This document shows, piece after piece, positions 11,767 to 30,463 of a stretch of DNA of 64,000 bases. A model generated the notes under the pieces. It made no database searches. It was not told the DNA's origin and saw only the letters and a list, made by a program, of their open reading frames with translations. The first letter of the stretch is position 1, and each line of letters opens with the position of its first letter. Source of the stretch: Brachypodium distachyon (lineage: Eukaryota > Streptophyta > Magnoliopsida > Poales > Poaceae); contig NC_016133.3 of the NCBI RefSeq assembly GCF_000005505.3, positions 27,258,508 to 27,322,507 on the forward strand. The letters run 5' to 3'. The position numbers and the translations under genes were made by a program.

Positions 11767-13002
11767 ACTATATTTTGTTCCATAACATTTGGCTAAACGC
11801 CTGATGGTTTTGCTGCTCATAATTCTCCTTGCAAAGGGTAGGGCGTTCGTTTTGAGTTTGACAGGGAAAAAGACTTGCAAGACCCAGTTCAGTGCTGTTC
11901 AGAGACAGGGAAATGCTGTGAAAATTCTGCTTTCCCATCTCTAGCATAGTTATTAGGTAACACCACAAGTAAAAGATGAATCAATTAATATCCCATAAGG
12001 TGTCCTCTTGATCATCTGGTTCTCAATATCTAGCCACATGACATGATTAACATGGTATCATAAACTACATTAATGTAATTCATGCCAAAAAAATGACAAG
12101 AGATAAAGTATAAAAAATGCGCACCATGCTATTCGGTGTCTTCTTCATGAGTGGTGTATGCTGATCTGACGCAACCTTATCGTTTGGTTCTCTTTGTCTT
12201 ATTGCTTGTGTTGGTATGCATGATCAATAATACCTTTTAAGATTCTTTTTTCTTATTTTTAACCTGTACTTTGAAGACTTTGGTGACATGCTGACACAAA
12301 AGGAAACAGAATTTGGTGCCATCTGATCAATTGATTGCTGCTGGATTGGAGGATATGTAACATTAGAGGGATCTTTTTTTTTCCTCGAACATTAGAGGGA
12401 TCTTTCGAAGGTACTGATGGTATTTTAAAGCTCACTAGAGTTTTGAACCTGCCATTGCTACTCCACTGCAAAAACAGCAAAACTATGTAAGCAATCATCC
12501 CTTTCTTTATCTCTTCAACAGCTGCTAATTTTCTGCTCTGATTCTCGTGTTCTTAGGTAGGCTAAAGCAACATCCAAATGTCCACATCTTTGGATGATCC
12601 AGTATTTTTCTTCTTCAATTATGTTCTTGAGTTGCTCTTGCATTTGTAATGGAATCTGTAGAGAATAAATTAGGCTACTGTTTGTGGCTGAAATTTATTT
12701 ATCTGTATTAGATTGGAATCTTAATGCAACAAAAAGCTTTCCCGCAACCGCAAGTGACTGTATATGGAATCACACAAGAGTGCAGGTGATGTTTATCGAG
12801 TGGCGTGCTAATGTAAGGCACTTGAGCTGCTGGCAGTACTTCTTGACGTTCAAGTTAGGATTCTCTTTTTTTACCTCTTGTTAGCGGATTCTCTGGGAAT
12901 ATATATACTTGAGCTTCTTATGGCATGCTTAGCATATTTATCCTTGTGAAGGATGCTGATTTTTCTTAACCCAGTTTATATATTGTGCTCCTACTGTCAG
13001 GC
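11767..13002 (+). other. Intergenic region and likely 5' leader/intron of AARE copy 2
   Basis: No coding segment is recognisable. A short 32-bp direct repeat lies at about 12361-12403 around GAGGGATCTTT. The last bases before the start codon, CTACTGTCAG, form a good splice acceptor ending at 13000, so the first coding exon is probably preceded by a leader intron, as in copy 1. Confidence 0.5.
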
Positions 13003-16000
13003 ATGCAAGTTTCTGAGCCTGCATTGAAGAAAGAAAATCCATTGGGAATGGATGGAACAGCGCCTGAAGAGTACGATTCACAGTCTAAGTTATTGCAAGA
13101 ATTTATCTGTGTCCCAAGCATTGACAGTGCTTGGTTTTTCAAAACCAACAATGGTAGGACTAAGATTTTCATCTATAGTCATTAGCGCTCATCATTAGAT
13201 TATCGCAAATTTAAGCTATATCTAGAGGGTCTAAAAAAGCAGTCCTTCATGATTGCAGGGGAAAGATCCACAGCAATGTTTTCAGTTAGCCAACCAGACC
13301 TTCTGGCTAACAACAATAGAAAGCACATTTTGTATTCACATATTATGAGACATGCAACTAACTCTCTGGAGTGTTATTGGTCTCCTTTCCCTATTGAAAT
13401 GACCGGAGTATCACTTGTTGTTCCATCCAATTTGGGATCGAAGCTTCTCGTGGTGAGGAATGGAGAGAAAGGTTCCCCTACAAAGCTTCAGATTGTTGAT
13501 CAATCACATGTGGAGAAAGAGATACATGTAGATCAATCTATCCATGGTCCACTTTTTACCGATGAGTGGTAAATGTAGAGCACTTTCCACCCTCTTGATT
13601 CTAATATGACTAGTGCAGCATGACATTATTTTTGTCGGTTCAGGTTTCATGGGGTTTCCTGGAACCAAGAAGAAACCTTCATAGCATACATTGCTGAAGA
13701 GCCACCTCAACCAAAACCAGCTTTCAATGATGCCGGATATAGGAAGGAGGGTTCCTCCGAGAAAGACTGTAATACGTGGAGAGGACAGGGGGGTTGGGAA
13801 GAGGACTGGGGTGAAACTTACTGCAAAAGGGGGAGGCCCTCATTGTTTGTTCTTGATATTGCTAGGTACCTCTGCAGTCTGCACCGTATTATTAACGCAT
13901 CGATCCTTAATCCAACAGTATATATGACTTACAAAAGCAATCATAAACTATTGTACTTTGGTGCGTGCAGTGGACAACTACGAGCTGCTAAAGGCATTGC
14001 AAAATCTTTGAGTGTTGGTCAAGTTGTTTGGGCTCCACCGTCTTCAAATGGCTACCAAAAGAATTTGGTTTTTGTTGGATGGTTAGAGCACAACGGGTTT
14101 CACAACACTGCTAGAAAACTCGGTATCAAGTACTGTTCTAACAGGCCATGTTCTCTCTATGCAATTACCTGCCCTTTCCAAGAACCAAATGCTGATAATG
14201 CGTCGGTTAGGTGAGCATCCATGATGCTGTAACTCTCAAGTTCATAAAATATCTATATTTATCAGTGCTTCGTTGAGATAGAAAAGAAAAAACTCTGACA
14301 TATGTTCGTTGGCCAGTTGTAGTATAATCTAATCCTGTATTCTTAACAGTGGTGGTAAATCGGACTGTTCTTCAATAGCTACAAACTTAACCCCAAGCAT
14401 AAGCAGTGCTTTCTTTCCACGGTTCAGGTATGTTTGTTTCAGTATTTCTGCACTTTCTTGAAAGATTTCGATCCATGCTAGACAATTATTCACTGAATAG
14501 CTCATGTCAACAGCAAGGATGGAAATCTCCTGGTGTTTCTATCGGCAAAACGTGCAGTTGATAGTGGAGCACATAACGCGACAGATTCACTGCATAAAAT
14601 CAAATGGCCTGTTGATTGGAATATGGATGAACACCTCGGTGTCATGGATGTGGTATGCCCATCTAATCTAATTTTACCTTTGACTGCCATTCCATGTCAC
14701 TCTGCAGTATATCTGGATTTTGAATTGTTCCAGGTTCCTGCTGTAATGTGCCCTCTTGATGGCTGCTTTCCGGGCCTGTACTGCTCATCCATGCTATCCG
14801 ATCCTTGGCTCTCTGATCAACGTACAATGATATTAGCATCTGCTTGGAGAAGTACTCAAGTGATACTATCGATAGATGTTTTAAGGTAAATAAAAGTTTA
14901 CTTGATCACATATTCCTTTTAGAGCTTGTAATAAAACATCACTTTGATATGCTAATTTCTATTTCTTTTGACAGTGGGGAAGTTACAAGAATAAGTCCAG
15001 AAGGCTCAGATTACTCATGGACTGCCCTTGCAGTAAATGGCAACAATGTCCTCTCAGGTAGAAATTCGAAGTGCAAACAGGCAGTATATTTATGTATCAC
15101 CTTGTGAATTTTCGCATGATGGTATGGTTTTTTAATCCTCTTGTGGTTGATTTAGTGTCAAGTAGTCCCATCGACCCTCCTCAACTTAGTTATGGCCGTC
15201 AAGCGGCCACAGAGGATCAAATATGCGGATGGGTTTGGGACGAAGTTCCTAGTCCGTTGATGGCAGCAAGTAATAAGGTAAATCACCATTTCCCACGCTG
15301 CTGCATATCTTCTTTATGATGCAAATATGAACCACCTCTGTTTCTAAATATAAGAAGTCCTAGCTTTGTCCTAAGTCAAACTTTTCCAAGTGTGAGCAAG
15401 TTTATAGAAAAATCTACCACAATATACAATATCAAATGAGTATACTATGAAAATATATATGATGACAGATTTAATAAAGGTAATTTAGAGTTAAGAATGT
15501 TGATAGATTTTTCTATAAATTTGGTCAAACTTGAAGAAGCTTGACTTAGGACAAAGCTATGATTTAGGAACTAATTATCATGTCCCCCTCTGTCGTTTGT
15601 GGCAGGTAAAGGCTTTGTTATCGCGCCACAAGTTCGGTATACTGAAAATTCCAGTCACTCAACCCTCTGACGAACTCTCTGACGGTATTGTGATGAAAAC
15701 AAATGTTCTGAGCTATTTTGTGTTACCTGACCATCCTTCTCTGGTTGATACTTTTCCTGTTCTCAGGTGGTCAGCTTCCATTTGAGGCTATCTTTGTGTC
15801 CTGCGAGGATAGTTGGCAGAAACCAACTGCGCTGGTCCTTCATGGTGGCCCACACTCGACGTCTGTATCAGGCTATTCAAAATCGTCGGCGTTTCTCACT
15901 TCACTTGGATTTAACCTGCTTATTGTAAATTATCGGTATGTTTCTCGGAACTTCTCTGCATTTCTGTCAAATGATGAACATTGATCTGCCTGATGTCTCA

Positions 16001-17211
16001 TGGTAACATGAAAAGAGGTACGCCGGGTTTTGGGGAGGAGGCTTTGCAATCACTTCCTGGAAAAGTTGGATCTCAGGTGTGTAACCTGGTTATATTCTTG
16101 ATCCTTGTTCCTTGTGATTCATATCTAATTTCTGAATTGTGGTTAAAGGATGTCCAAGATTGTCTTACCGCGCTGGATTTCGTAATCAAGGAAGGACTGA
16201 TCGATGCATCTAAAGTAGCGGTTGTCGGGATTTCGCATGGTGGATTCTTGGCAACCCACTTAATCGGTCAGGTTAGCATCTTAACAGAATTCAGAACAAT
16301 GGCAGGCATGGTTGATGAGTTTGCTGCTCCTATTTTAGTTGTTCCTGGTATAATTTTCATTTGGCTCCTCTTTTTTTCTGCAGGCTCCAGATAGATTTGC
16401 CGTGGCGGCAGCTCGAAACCCTGTATGCAACCTGTCCCTGATGATTGGCACCACTGACATCCCAGACTGGTGCTACGCAGTGGCCTGTGGAAGCGAAGCG
16501 AAAATCGATGCCTCTGAAACCCCTTCACTTGACCATCTTCGTCTCTTTTATCAGAAATCACCAGTTGCCCATATTTCAAAAGTATGCCCTTCATGTCTTC
16601 TCTTGGATCACCCAACGAGCTGGAGAAAAAGGATAATTAGATACTGAAAAAAAAAACCGGAACTTTGATTCTACAGGTGAAAGTGCCGTTGCTTATGCTT
16701 CTTGGAGGAGCAGATCTTCGAGTACCCATTTCCAATGGCCTACAGGTACATCAATATCTGTGGAGATATTCCCCAACAATTTCAACCCATAACCGACTGA
16801 ACAAAGAGTTCAAACGCACCTTGATCTCATGGTTTGCTTCGCCACAAAGGACCATTTCAGATCGATATGCCATGAAATTAGATTTCTTTTTAGCAATTTA
16901 CATAGAAGAAAGTGCACTTATACTTTCCCTGTAACTCCGTTTCCCTTGTACTTTCCGTGTTTCTGGTAATTGCAGTACGCAAGAGCTCTGAGGGAACGAG
17001 GAGGCGAGATCAAAATCATGTTGTTCTCAGAGGACATACATGAAATCAATATGTAAGCCTGAGATTGAACTGATTCCAGTTTATCTGCCTCCCATTTAAG
17101 ATTATCATGGTTTCACATCGGATTCATGGTTCCGTTGTTATATGCAGACCACAATCAGATTTTGAGAGCTTTCTCAACATTGGAGTCTGGTTCAAAAAGC
17201 ATCTGAAATAG
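13003..17211 (+). CDS. AARE: Acylamino-acid-releasing enzyme, copy 2 (tandem duplicate), 17 exons
   Basis: Exons: 13003-13153, 13259-13568, 13644-13865, 13971-14210, 14350-14427, 14514-14652, 14734-14885, 14975-15057, 15156-15277, 15606-15684, 15767-15935, 16016-16076, 16149-16271, 16384-16581, 16677-16745, 16976-17052, 17148-17211. The product is 778 aa. Exons 2, 3 and 6-16 have exactly the lengths of their partners in copy 1, which proves a tandem duplication. The predicted triad is Ser631 (GISHGG), Asp722 (GADLRVP) and His754 (EDIHEIN); HGGPHS is retained in exon 11. The family's HG after the catalytic region is changed to HE here, and the C-terminal exon ends in HLK rather than YMSK. No frameshift or stop was found, so I infer an active, possibly specialised paralogue. 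The start is the first ATG after a strong acceptor. The gene ends 256 bp from the convergent GCN5 gene. Confidence 0.93.
15335..15572. mobile_element. Stowaway/mariner-type MITE in AARE copy 2 intron 9
   Basis: The left arm contains GTTTCTAAATATAAG and TAGCTTTGTCCTAAGTCAA. The reverse complement of the right arm reads GTTCCTAAATCATAGCTTTG followed by TCCTAAGTCAAG. The inner loop is AT-rich. This makes a long imperfect hairpin inside a transcribed intron. Copy 1 lacks it at the same intron. Confidence 0.8.
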
Positions 17212-17467
17212 ATCAGAGGCGGCTACCAGGCGTTCATTTGTCCATGGAGATCTTCAAAGTTATTATAGATGAATTGCTATCATGTGGAGACTTGAAAGCA
17301 TTGAGAACAAGTGTTCATAAATAATGAGCCTGAACAGAGGCATAAGTTAAACTTGTATCAAGTTATGATCATGAGAATAATACATTGCTGATGGCATAAC
17401 CACAGCATGTCAGCAACTATCACACTTTACAACAAGTAACCAAACATCTAGTGCTCTGAACATCAGT
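17212..17467. other. Convergent 3' intergenic spacer between AARE copy 2 and GCN5
   Basis: Only 256 bp separate the two stop codons, so the two 3' UTRs must share or overlap in this interval. AATAAT-like poly(A) signals occur on the plus strand near 17320-17380. No other feature was seen. Confidence 0.6.
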
Positions 17468-24334
<6,867 letters not shown>

Positions 24335-24489
24335 GGGCTTCTAGAAGGTTCGTAGGATTAGGGTTCTGGGGAGATCTAGGAGTCGGAAGCTTCCGTGGCC
24401 CTCTGCCGCTTGTGATGTTTGTTCGAATCGGGTAGGAGGCGACGGGCCGAAGGCCAGTTACACTCGGTGGTCTCACTGACGGTGGAACC

Positions 24490-24728
24490 CGGGGGGGGGG
24501 GGGGGGCGTTTGGATTGCGGTTTGGCCCCCCTCAACCCCCTCAAAAAAAAAACTAATGCGGACATCGTTTGGATTAGAGGCACAGAATCAGAACCACGCC
24601 AATATTTTGGTCGCGCTGTTTAGTTTCTACGCTCGCACGCTGGCGGAACGCAGGCGGCGAAATCGTTCGCCAACAACTTGGCGTGCCAATTTTGGCGTGG
24701 CTGGCAGGGGCGAGATCCAAACAGCCCC
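24490..24728. mobile_element. hAT-like MITE with 8-bp target duplication upstream of GCN5
   Basis: The 8-mer GTGGAACC stands at 24482-24489 and again at 24729-24736, directly flanking the element. The inner ends are inverted: a poly-G run followed by GGGGCGTTTGGATT on the left and ATCCAAACAGCCCC on the right. An 8-bp duplication fits hAT. It lies about 150 bp upstream of the GCN5 start codon, within the probable promoter. The 16-G run may be of variable length. Confidence 0.8.
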
Positions 24729-24736
24729 GTGGAACC

Positions 24737-25268
24737 AATGGTTTGCGGCCGGTGCCCGGTGGTAGGCCGGGACCGAGTGACACGGGGCCATTTCGCGTGA
24801 GAGGAGGTTATTAGAGTCGCTACTGTGGGCTTCGGGAGGCCGATTACTGGGCCGTTGCGAAATCAAATATTTCTTGAAAGAGAAATACGTACAACGCCAA
24901 AGAAGCTTTTTTGGCCCAAGATCTGTATTGAACAATGCAGCGAGCAGGGCTCGCAGACGCAGTTGGACCAAATCTGGTTCTTTCGAATTCGATCGTGTCC
25001 GTTCTCTACCCCATGCAAGACGTTATTAATTCGAATAAAGTTTGTTTTCAACCTTCTTCATCTTGTAGGCAAAGTTTGAATAAGATCTTGATCTCTTAAT
25101 GCCTGGAATTTAAAGCCCAAATTTACTAATCATGTTTGGTTGTTCGAGTTTAGCCGTCATAGCGGGATCGCTGATTAAACATAGGAAACAGCCAAAATAT
25201 TTTTTCTTTTCCTCCAATTTGATTTCGATCTAGTCCACCCATCCATACGCACCGAAGAACAAACGAGA
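24737..25268. other. Intergenic, no gene recognised
   Basis: Mixed-composition sequence upstream of GCN5 and left of the CACTA element. Only short chance reading frames occur and I recognised no repeat. Confidence 0.5.
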
Positions 25269-25599
25269 TCTCGCTAGTGCATAATAGTCTATTAGTGTCG
25301 GGTGAAAATCGTCATCAGTGGCGTGTGCTGCACACGACACTAATTACTGGCCACCGATGGGTCTGATGGTCATCAGTGGCTGGCAGGTGCAAGGAACGAC
25401 ACCAGTACACGTCCTCATCAGTGGCGGTCAAGTGCACACCCGGCGATGATAGCATTTTTGTCAATTAAAAAACAGACCACGGGCCCACACGCAATGATTC
25501 ACAAATTGATGAATTAATCAGAAAATAACAAATCGATGAATTAATCAAACAAATCGATGAATCGACGAATCACATACAACAAATCACATAAACATGTCA

Positions 25600-26165
25600 C
25601 AAATCCGAGAACACCGTCGCCACTAGGAAGTCGCGCGATGGCGTCTGGATGCGCATTCGGCGACAAGGCAGCGGCGGGCGGAGGCACTGCGCGCGCGCGA
25701 GAGAGAGAGAGAGAGAAGACAGAGGGCCGGAGAAAAAACCGAGAGGGAGTGAGTGCGAGAGAAACATACCTATCGAGGGAGAAGAGTGCGGGGCCGGATC
25801 CGGCGGCAGAGGGGCCTGATCCGCAACGTCGGTGGCCGGGTAGGCCAGATCAAGCGGTGGCGGGGACAGGTTGGCCGGATCGAGCGGAGGCAACGGTCGG
25901 GGAGCCGGATCTGCAGGAGAGAAAGAATGAGAGAGGAAAACCAGGAGATGGAGAGGGAGAGAAAAAAGGGAGAACCTGCGGTGGCGAGGGAGCCGAGGTC
26001 GGACAGAGTGGACGCGAGGCAGCCACCTTGCAGAGAGGAAGCCTCGCCGCGATGCAGGGAAGGCGGCACACAGCTCGTCCTCCTCGCCGGCGGGTGCAAA
26101 GAAGGCAAGTAGAGGAGAGACCGGGGGAGAGAAGAGAGAGACTGGGGGAGAGTTACCATTTATAG
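25600..26165 (-). promoter_or_regulatory. Promoter/leader-like segment inside the CACTA element, minus strand
   Basis: Read on the minus strand, a TATA box (CTATAAATGG, about 26154-26163) is followed by a long CT-rich, then GC-rich stretch containing splice-donor/acceptor-like steps and ending near 25600. This resembles the start of a cereal transcription unit, either the element's own transposase promoter and leader or a captured host gene start. No recognisable protein is encoded. The microsatellite-like GAGAGAGA/GCGCGC tract is at about 25690-25720. Confidence 0.4.
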
Positions 26166-26513
26166 GGAGGGGTGTCCTGCCTTTTGCATATAAGCCCACT
26201 AGTGGCAGGTTTTTAAGTAGAACCGCCATTGATGGGTTCTAAATTAGTCTAAAAGTACATTTTGAGTATAAAATAGAACTATTTTGTATAACTAAATTGG
26301 TTTATGGTCTATAAATTCATAAATACGGTCAAATTTGTGTGAAAATTGGACGCGTGCTATTTTGAACTATTTTACTTACACTTGTTTCAAAAATACCTCC
26401 TTTTGCATTTACAAAATAGAAAAAACATTTGTTTGTATTTAAAAGCTGCAAACATCTTTGTCAACATTGTTTGCCATGCTAAGATGCATATCTGTGAAAA
26501 AAATACTCCCTCC

Positions 26514-26743
26514 GTTTGGGTTTATCAGGCTTCTATTGAACTTTGTGCCACACTTTGACCAACAATTATTCAAATTATATTTAGTATATGTATATAAATG
26601 TTATACCATTAGAAAGATTTTTTCAATATGAATCTAACAATATATCTTTTGTGCCGCAATAATCTCATATTGCCAATGTAATTTTTGGTCAAAATTTGAC
26701 ATAAAATTCCGTGTGGGCCTTATAAACCCAAACAGAGGGAGTA
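26514..26743. mobile_element. Stowaway MITE nested in the CACTA element
   Basis: The left end is TACTCCCTCCGTTTGGGTTT and the right end AAACCCAAACAGAGGGAGTA, forming long inverted repeats at TA. It inserted into the CACTA interior, so it is younger than that insertion or travelled with it. Confidence 0.88.
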
Positions 26744-27596
26744 GATCACTAACTATGCTGTAGAAATGGTCGTGACTATGGTCATTTGGCTTGAAAGTCT
26801 TAAACATTCAACCTCATAGTCCATTTTGTGAAGGATATTTTCAAACTATCGTCAAAATCTAAGTTTCTCATTTTTCCTAGAAACTACTACACATAAAGGG
26901 ATTACATGCCAAAGAATTGACTTTTTTGACACTTTATTCATATTGTTTGACTTTTCTCAAGATGGGATGAAAATTGTCGGCACATCTTTTCATAACAACG
27001 TGTTGAATATTTCAACACCCACTGTGAATCTTACATAATTCTTACTTGGCAACCTTAAAATGATTTTTGGAGCTATTTTGGAAATAACAATCACACACTT
27101 GTAGTTCAAATTTGAATTATTTTAAGGAAATAGCTATAAATTCATTTAAATATGCAAAATTAGCGATAAAGCTATAAAATTCAAAAAAAATTGGACACTA
27201 GCAATTAAACATGGTCTACTTCGTGTGAAAATTAGATAGGTTCCATTTACAATCATAATAATTGTACTTGCTTTACAAAATACTCCAACTTTTGCATTTA
27301 GAAAATGGAAAATCATTTTTCTGTAACATAAGGTTGTAACATTATTTGGAAATATTGTTCGAAATGGAAAGATCTAACTTCTGCAAAAAAAATCACAATT
27401 TTTTTTTTATTTATTAGTTATGATTTTTTCAAGTTTCACTGATTTCCGGGGAATCATCAGTGGCGGGATTTGGACGAACCGCCACTGATGGATGATTTTT
27501 GAATTTTTTGGGTTACACGAAGAAGCCATCAGTGGCGGGGTTTTTTGGACTCGCCACTGATAGGGGTCGTGTATGGCTTGTTTTGTACTAGTGTCT

Positions 27597-28140
27597 CATC
27601 GTCAATGTCTCATGTCCCAAATTAGATCGTAGTTCCCCAATGCCATTTGTCATAGTTGTTGTCCTGGCACCGCCCCGACTGCCACGCACCCGTCACCTGC
27701 ATGGGCGGCCTCAGGGAAGCGTCGCGGGCGGCGTGGGGAGAGTCTTTCACCGTAATGCATGGTGATAGTGTGCTTGGTTGTGTGGGAGGTCGCAACTGCG
27801 TTGGACACTGTCATGCGCCGCAATGTCCGATGAGAGGGCATCCGCTACGGTGGGAACAACGGATGAGGGGCACATCAATCACCTGCTCATCGCGGGGCTC
27901 AAGTCGCTCCGCGACATGCCACCTCCTGGGGCGGGGACGCGCCGAACTACAGGTGCTTCTCGGCACGCCCTCTATGTGTTGACGCTTCCCGTCGGCGCAC
28001 ATGCACCGCCACCGTGCAAGTGGAGGAGGAGGTCATGGCAAAGGGGCGGAGGTGAAGGAGAAGCCCTGCTTGCCATGGCCGGAGAACGCGTCACTGACGA
28101 AGGAGGAGCCGCAAGTCATCTACTTGGAATCTGAATCCGA
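27597..28140 (+). other. GC-rich possible gene fragment, unidentified
   Basis: From about 27655 to 28135 the sequence is GC-rich and coding-like in composition but open only in short overlapping frames. No family motif could be recognised and no start/stop pair gives a convincing protein. It may be a captured or decayed exon next to the CACTA element. Confidence 0.25.
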
Positions 28141-28161
28141 GTAGATGAACTATTAGTTTAG

Positions 28162-28224
28162 TACTCCTCCGATCCATAATAAGTGTCAGAGATTTAATAC
28201 AAAGTTGTATGAATCGGAGGGGTA
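28162..28224. mobile_element. Internally deleted Stowaway MITE relic
   Basis: TACTCCTCCGATCCATAATA at the left and GAATCGGAGGGGTA at the right are inverted ends only 63 bp apart, so nearly the whole interior is missing. Confidence 0.7.
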
Positions 28225-29282
28225 GGTTATTTGTTGTCTTAAATTTAAATGTATTAGTTCGAAGTATATCAATGAAAATTATGAAGTTTTAAATTTAAAT
28301 GGATCGTCCCGTTGGGCTCACTCGCGGATCCAAACCGACATAGGTCGGAACGGGGGCTCTGAGGTGAACTTTGTGAAGACGGTGACAACCATAACAAAAC
28401 AATGCTAATAAATTTTCCACACTTGTATCTACTCATGAGATGTACGGAGTACTGGGGTAGCCGTGACCAATCACCACTTGCTCTTCTCTTTTTGTCTTTT
28501 TGGGTCAAAATGGGTAGCCTTGAAAGTGAATTCTGTGCAACAGCTAGCCCGCCTAGCTCCCAGACCTGCTACTTTTTTTTGACTTCTTTCTGTTAATTTG
28601 TTGCCTCCCTGTTGTGAACTGGCACATCTCATCAAAACTTCATGACGAGAGCAGAGCTTTTTCCAGAAATTCAAACGTACACCCATGTCATGAGTTGGAG
28701 TATTCTAAAAGCGTACAAAACTTCATGCAAAAGCAAAAAGATTTGTGACTAATGCAAAAAAGAAAATTTTAGTGCAAACATTTTGTCTTTCCTAAGAACC
28801 AAAACTTCTATTTTTATCCATAACACACAAGAAAACTCCTTTCACAATGAATCTTTACGGGCACTTGAGAGGCTCGAACATGTATGTGCTTAGCTGCTTT
28901 CAGACAGTTAGACCATGACATGTGAGTTACGTGCTATTAAAATCATATCAACGGATCTGTATTCAAAAAATATTTTCGATTGTATTGAGTTTACAACACA
29001 TGATACACATATTATTGGTTTAATTGGTGGTTCAAGTTAAACCTCAAAAATGTGTGGATGGTGTATTTCTGAAAAATGGAAAGGGTATGTTTTTTTTTAC
29101 CAATTTTATCGTTTACCGCAAAAAATGTTTTCATTTTTGAACCTCAAGTGCACCCGAGAGCCAAATGGCACGCCAGTTTCTTCGGCACCCCCTTTAGTCA
29201 CATCATTTTTTTCTTGTTTTCTTCTAAATATATGAAGGAAGTCTCGAACTACTATCTCGTTTCACAAGTCCAACATAGTACC
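28225..29282. other. Intergenic, no gene recognised
   Basis: AT-rich sequence with short chance reading frames. I see no structured repeat or conserved coding segment. Confidence 0.5.
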
Positions 29283-29556
29283 TTTCATCCATAAATATAA
29301 GATGTTCTAGGTTTGTCCTAATTAGTCAAACTTCTTCAAATTTTCAAGTTTGACAAAATTTGTAGAAAATATAACAATATCTACAAGAACGACATTACGA
29401 AGACATATATCCTAACGATTTTAGTATAACTAATTTAGAGTTATAGATGGTCATAAAATTTTGTTCTATAAAAATGATGAAATTTATTTATTTTTACTTA
29501 GCAAAAATCTTGATATGTTGATCATAATATATCTAGGAACGGAGTGAGTGAGTAGT
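29283..29556. mobile_element. Stowaway/mariner-like MITE
   Basis: The left arm has ATCCATAAATATAAGATGTT, then TTGTCCTAATTAGTCAAACT. The right arm has AATATATCTAGGAACGGAGT with GCAAAAATCTTGATATG inside. The pattern is the same as the MITE in AARE copy 2 intron 9. A partial relic with GAACTGAGGGAGTA follows at about 29655-29668. Confidence 0.65.
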
Positions 29557-30363
29557 AGTAGTTAACATCCGACGGAAGGCCCAAACAAATGATTCTTTGG
29601 TCAAAGTTTAGAAATTTCGAGAGTTAACAAAAATTATACGCCATTTGTTTTCGAACTGAGGGAGTAGCTAGTGACTGTCACTACTGTTTTCTTTTCTCCC
29701 GTCACTATAGATAACAACGTTGAAAACAACAATTTTATTTTTGCTATTAGCCGGTAAAATCCAACCTAAGAAAGCAATGTAATTGACCTGTGTGCAGCCA
29801 GCCGTAAGTTGATTGCGTGCTGAGTCCTGCCGTCCTGCATGCCGTTGGATTTTCTAGAAGTACTGATAACTACCAGAGACATTTGTTAAATTGTAGTAGT
29901 AGGACAAAAGAATCATTTCTGTGGGCCTTCGCCGGATGTTTTATAAGCCATTGCATGCCAAACTTTGAACTTACGAAGTCTTCCTCGGTGGCTAGCTAGT
30001 CGAAAGAGCAAGACAACAGTACGCGTATCTACTAATTATCCTGAATATCATCATAAGCTTAACCCATCTGTACATACTTACATTGCCATCCTCCGTTGAC
30101 TGCATCTTCATGGCAACCCAAGACGTCCAAGAGTGGACTTTGTTTTGGAAAGAAAGAAGAGTCACCATGCTATCGAAGAGCACGTTTCAGCTTCCTCCAG
30201 TCGAAAGCAGCTGATAACTTTGACCTGATCCCCTAACTTGACAGTTCAGACCTGGCAAAGCTAAGCAGAACAAGTCCATTTTCGAGGTCGTCTTTTTGGA
30301 ATATATATATAAATAATCTTCATTGACATCCCATCACCAAACCACACTAGTAGCAGCTTAGAA

Positions 30364-30372
30364 TTTATAAAT
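30364..30372 (+). promoter_or_regulatory. TATA box of the GH18 chitinase pseudogene
   Basis: TTTATAAAT lies about 95 bp before the chitinase start codon, with a plausible leader in between. Confidence 0.6.
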
Positions 30373-30463
30373 ACAGGCCGGCCGGCTTTTGCAGCTGCAA
30401 CCAAGCAGTGCAGTGACACCAACTCCACCTCTGCAAAACACAAGTCAGCCACTACCGATCGAG

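Larger units (their letters stand above)
25272..27593. mobile_element. Complete non-autonomous CACTA transposon (2.3 kb)
   Basis: The right terminus ends TTTTGTACTAGTG, whose reverse complement begins CACTAGTACAAAA. The left terminus is CGCTAGTGCATAATAG, one change from CACTA. The trinucleotide TCT flanks both sides (25269-25271 and 27594-27596), the expected 3-bp target duplication. Subterminal repeats of the ATCAGTGGCGGG/CGCCACTGATGG type are present at both ends in both orientations, as in CACTA subterminal binding regions. There is no transposase. The interior holds a GC-rich leader-like segment (about 25600-26160) and a nested Stowaway MITE (26514-26743). Confidence 0.9.

Noticed and set aside
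25557..26229. Long opposing frames in the CACTA interior
   Set aside because: Arg/Gly/Glu and Pro/Ser/Leu composition from GA- and CT-rich sequence, with no motif.
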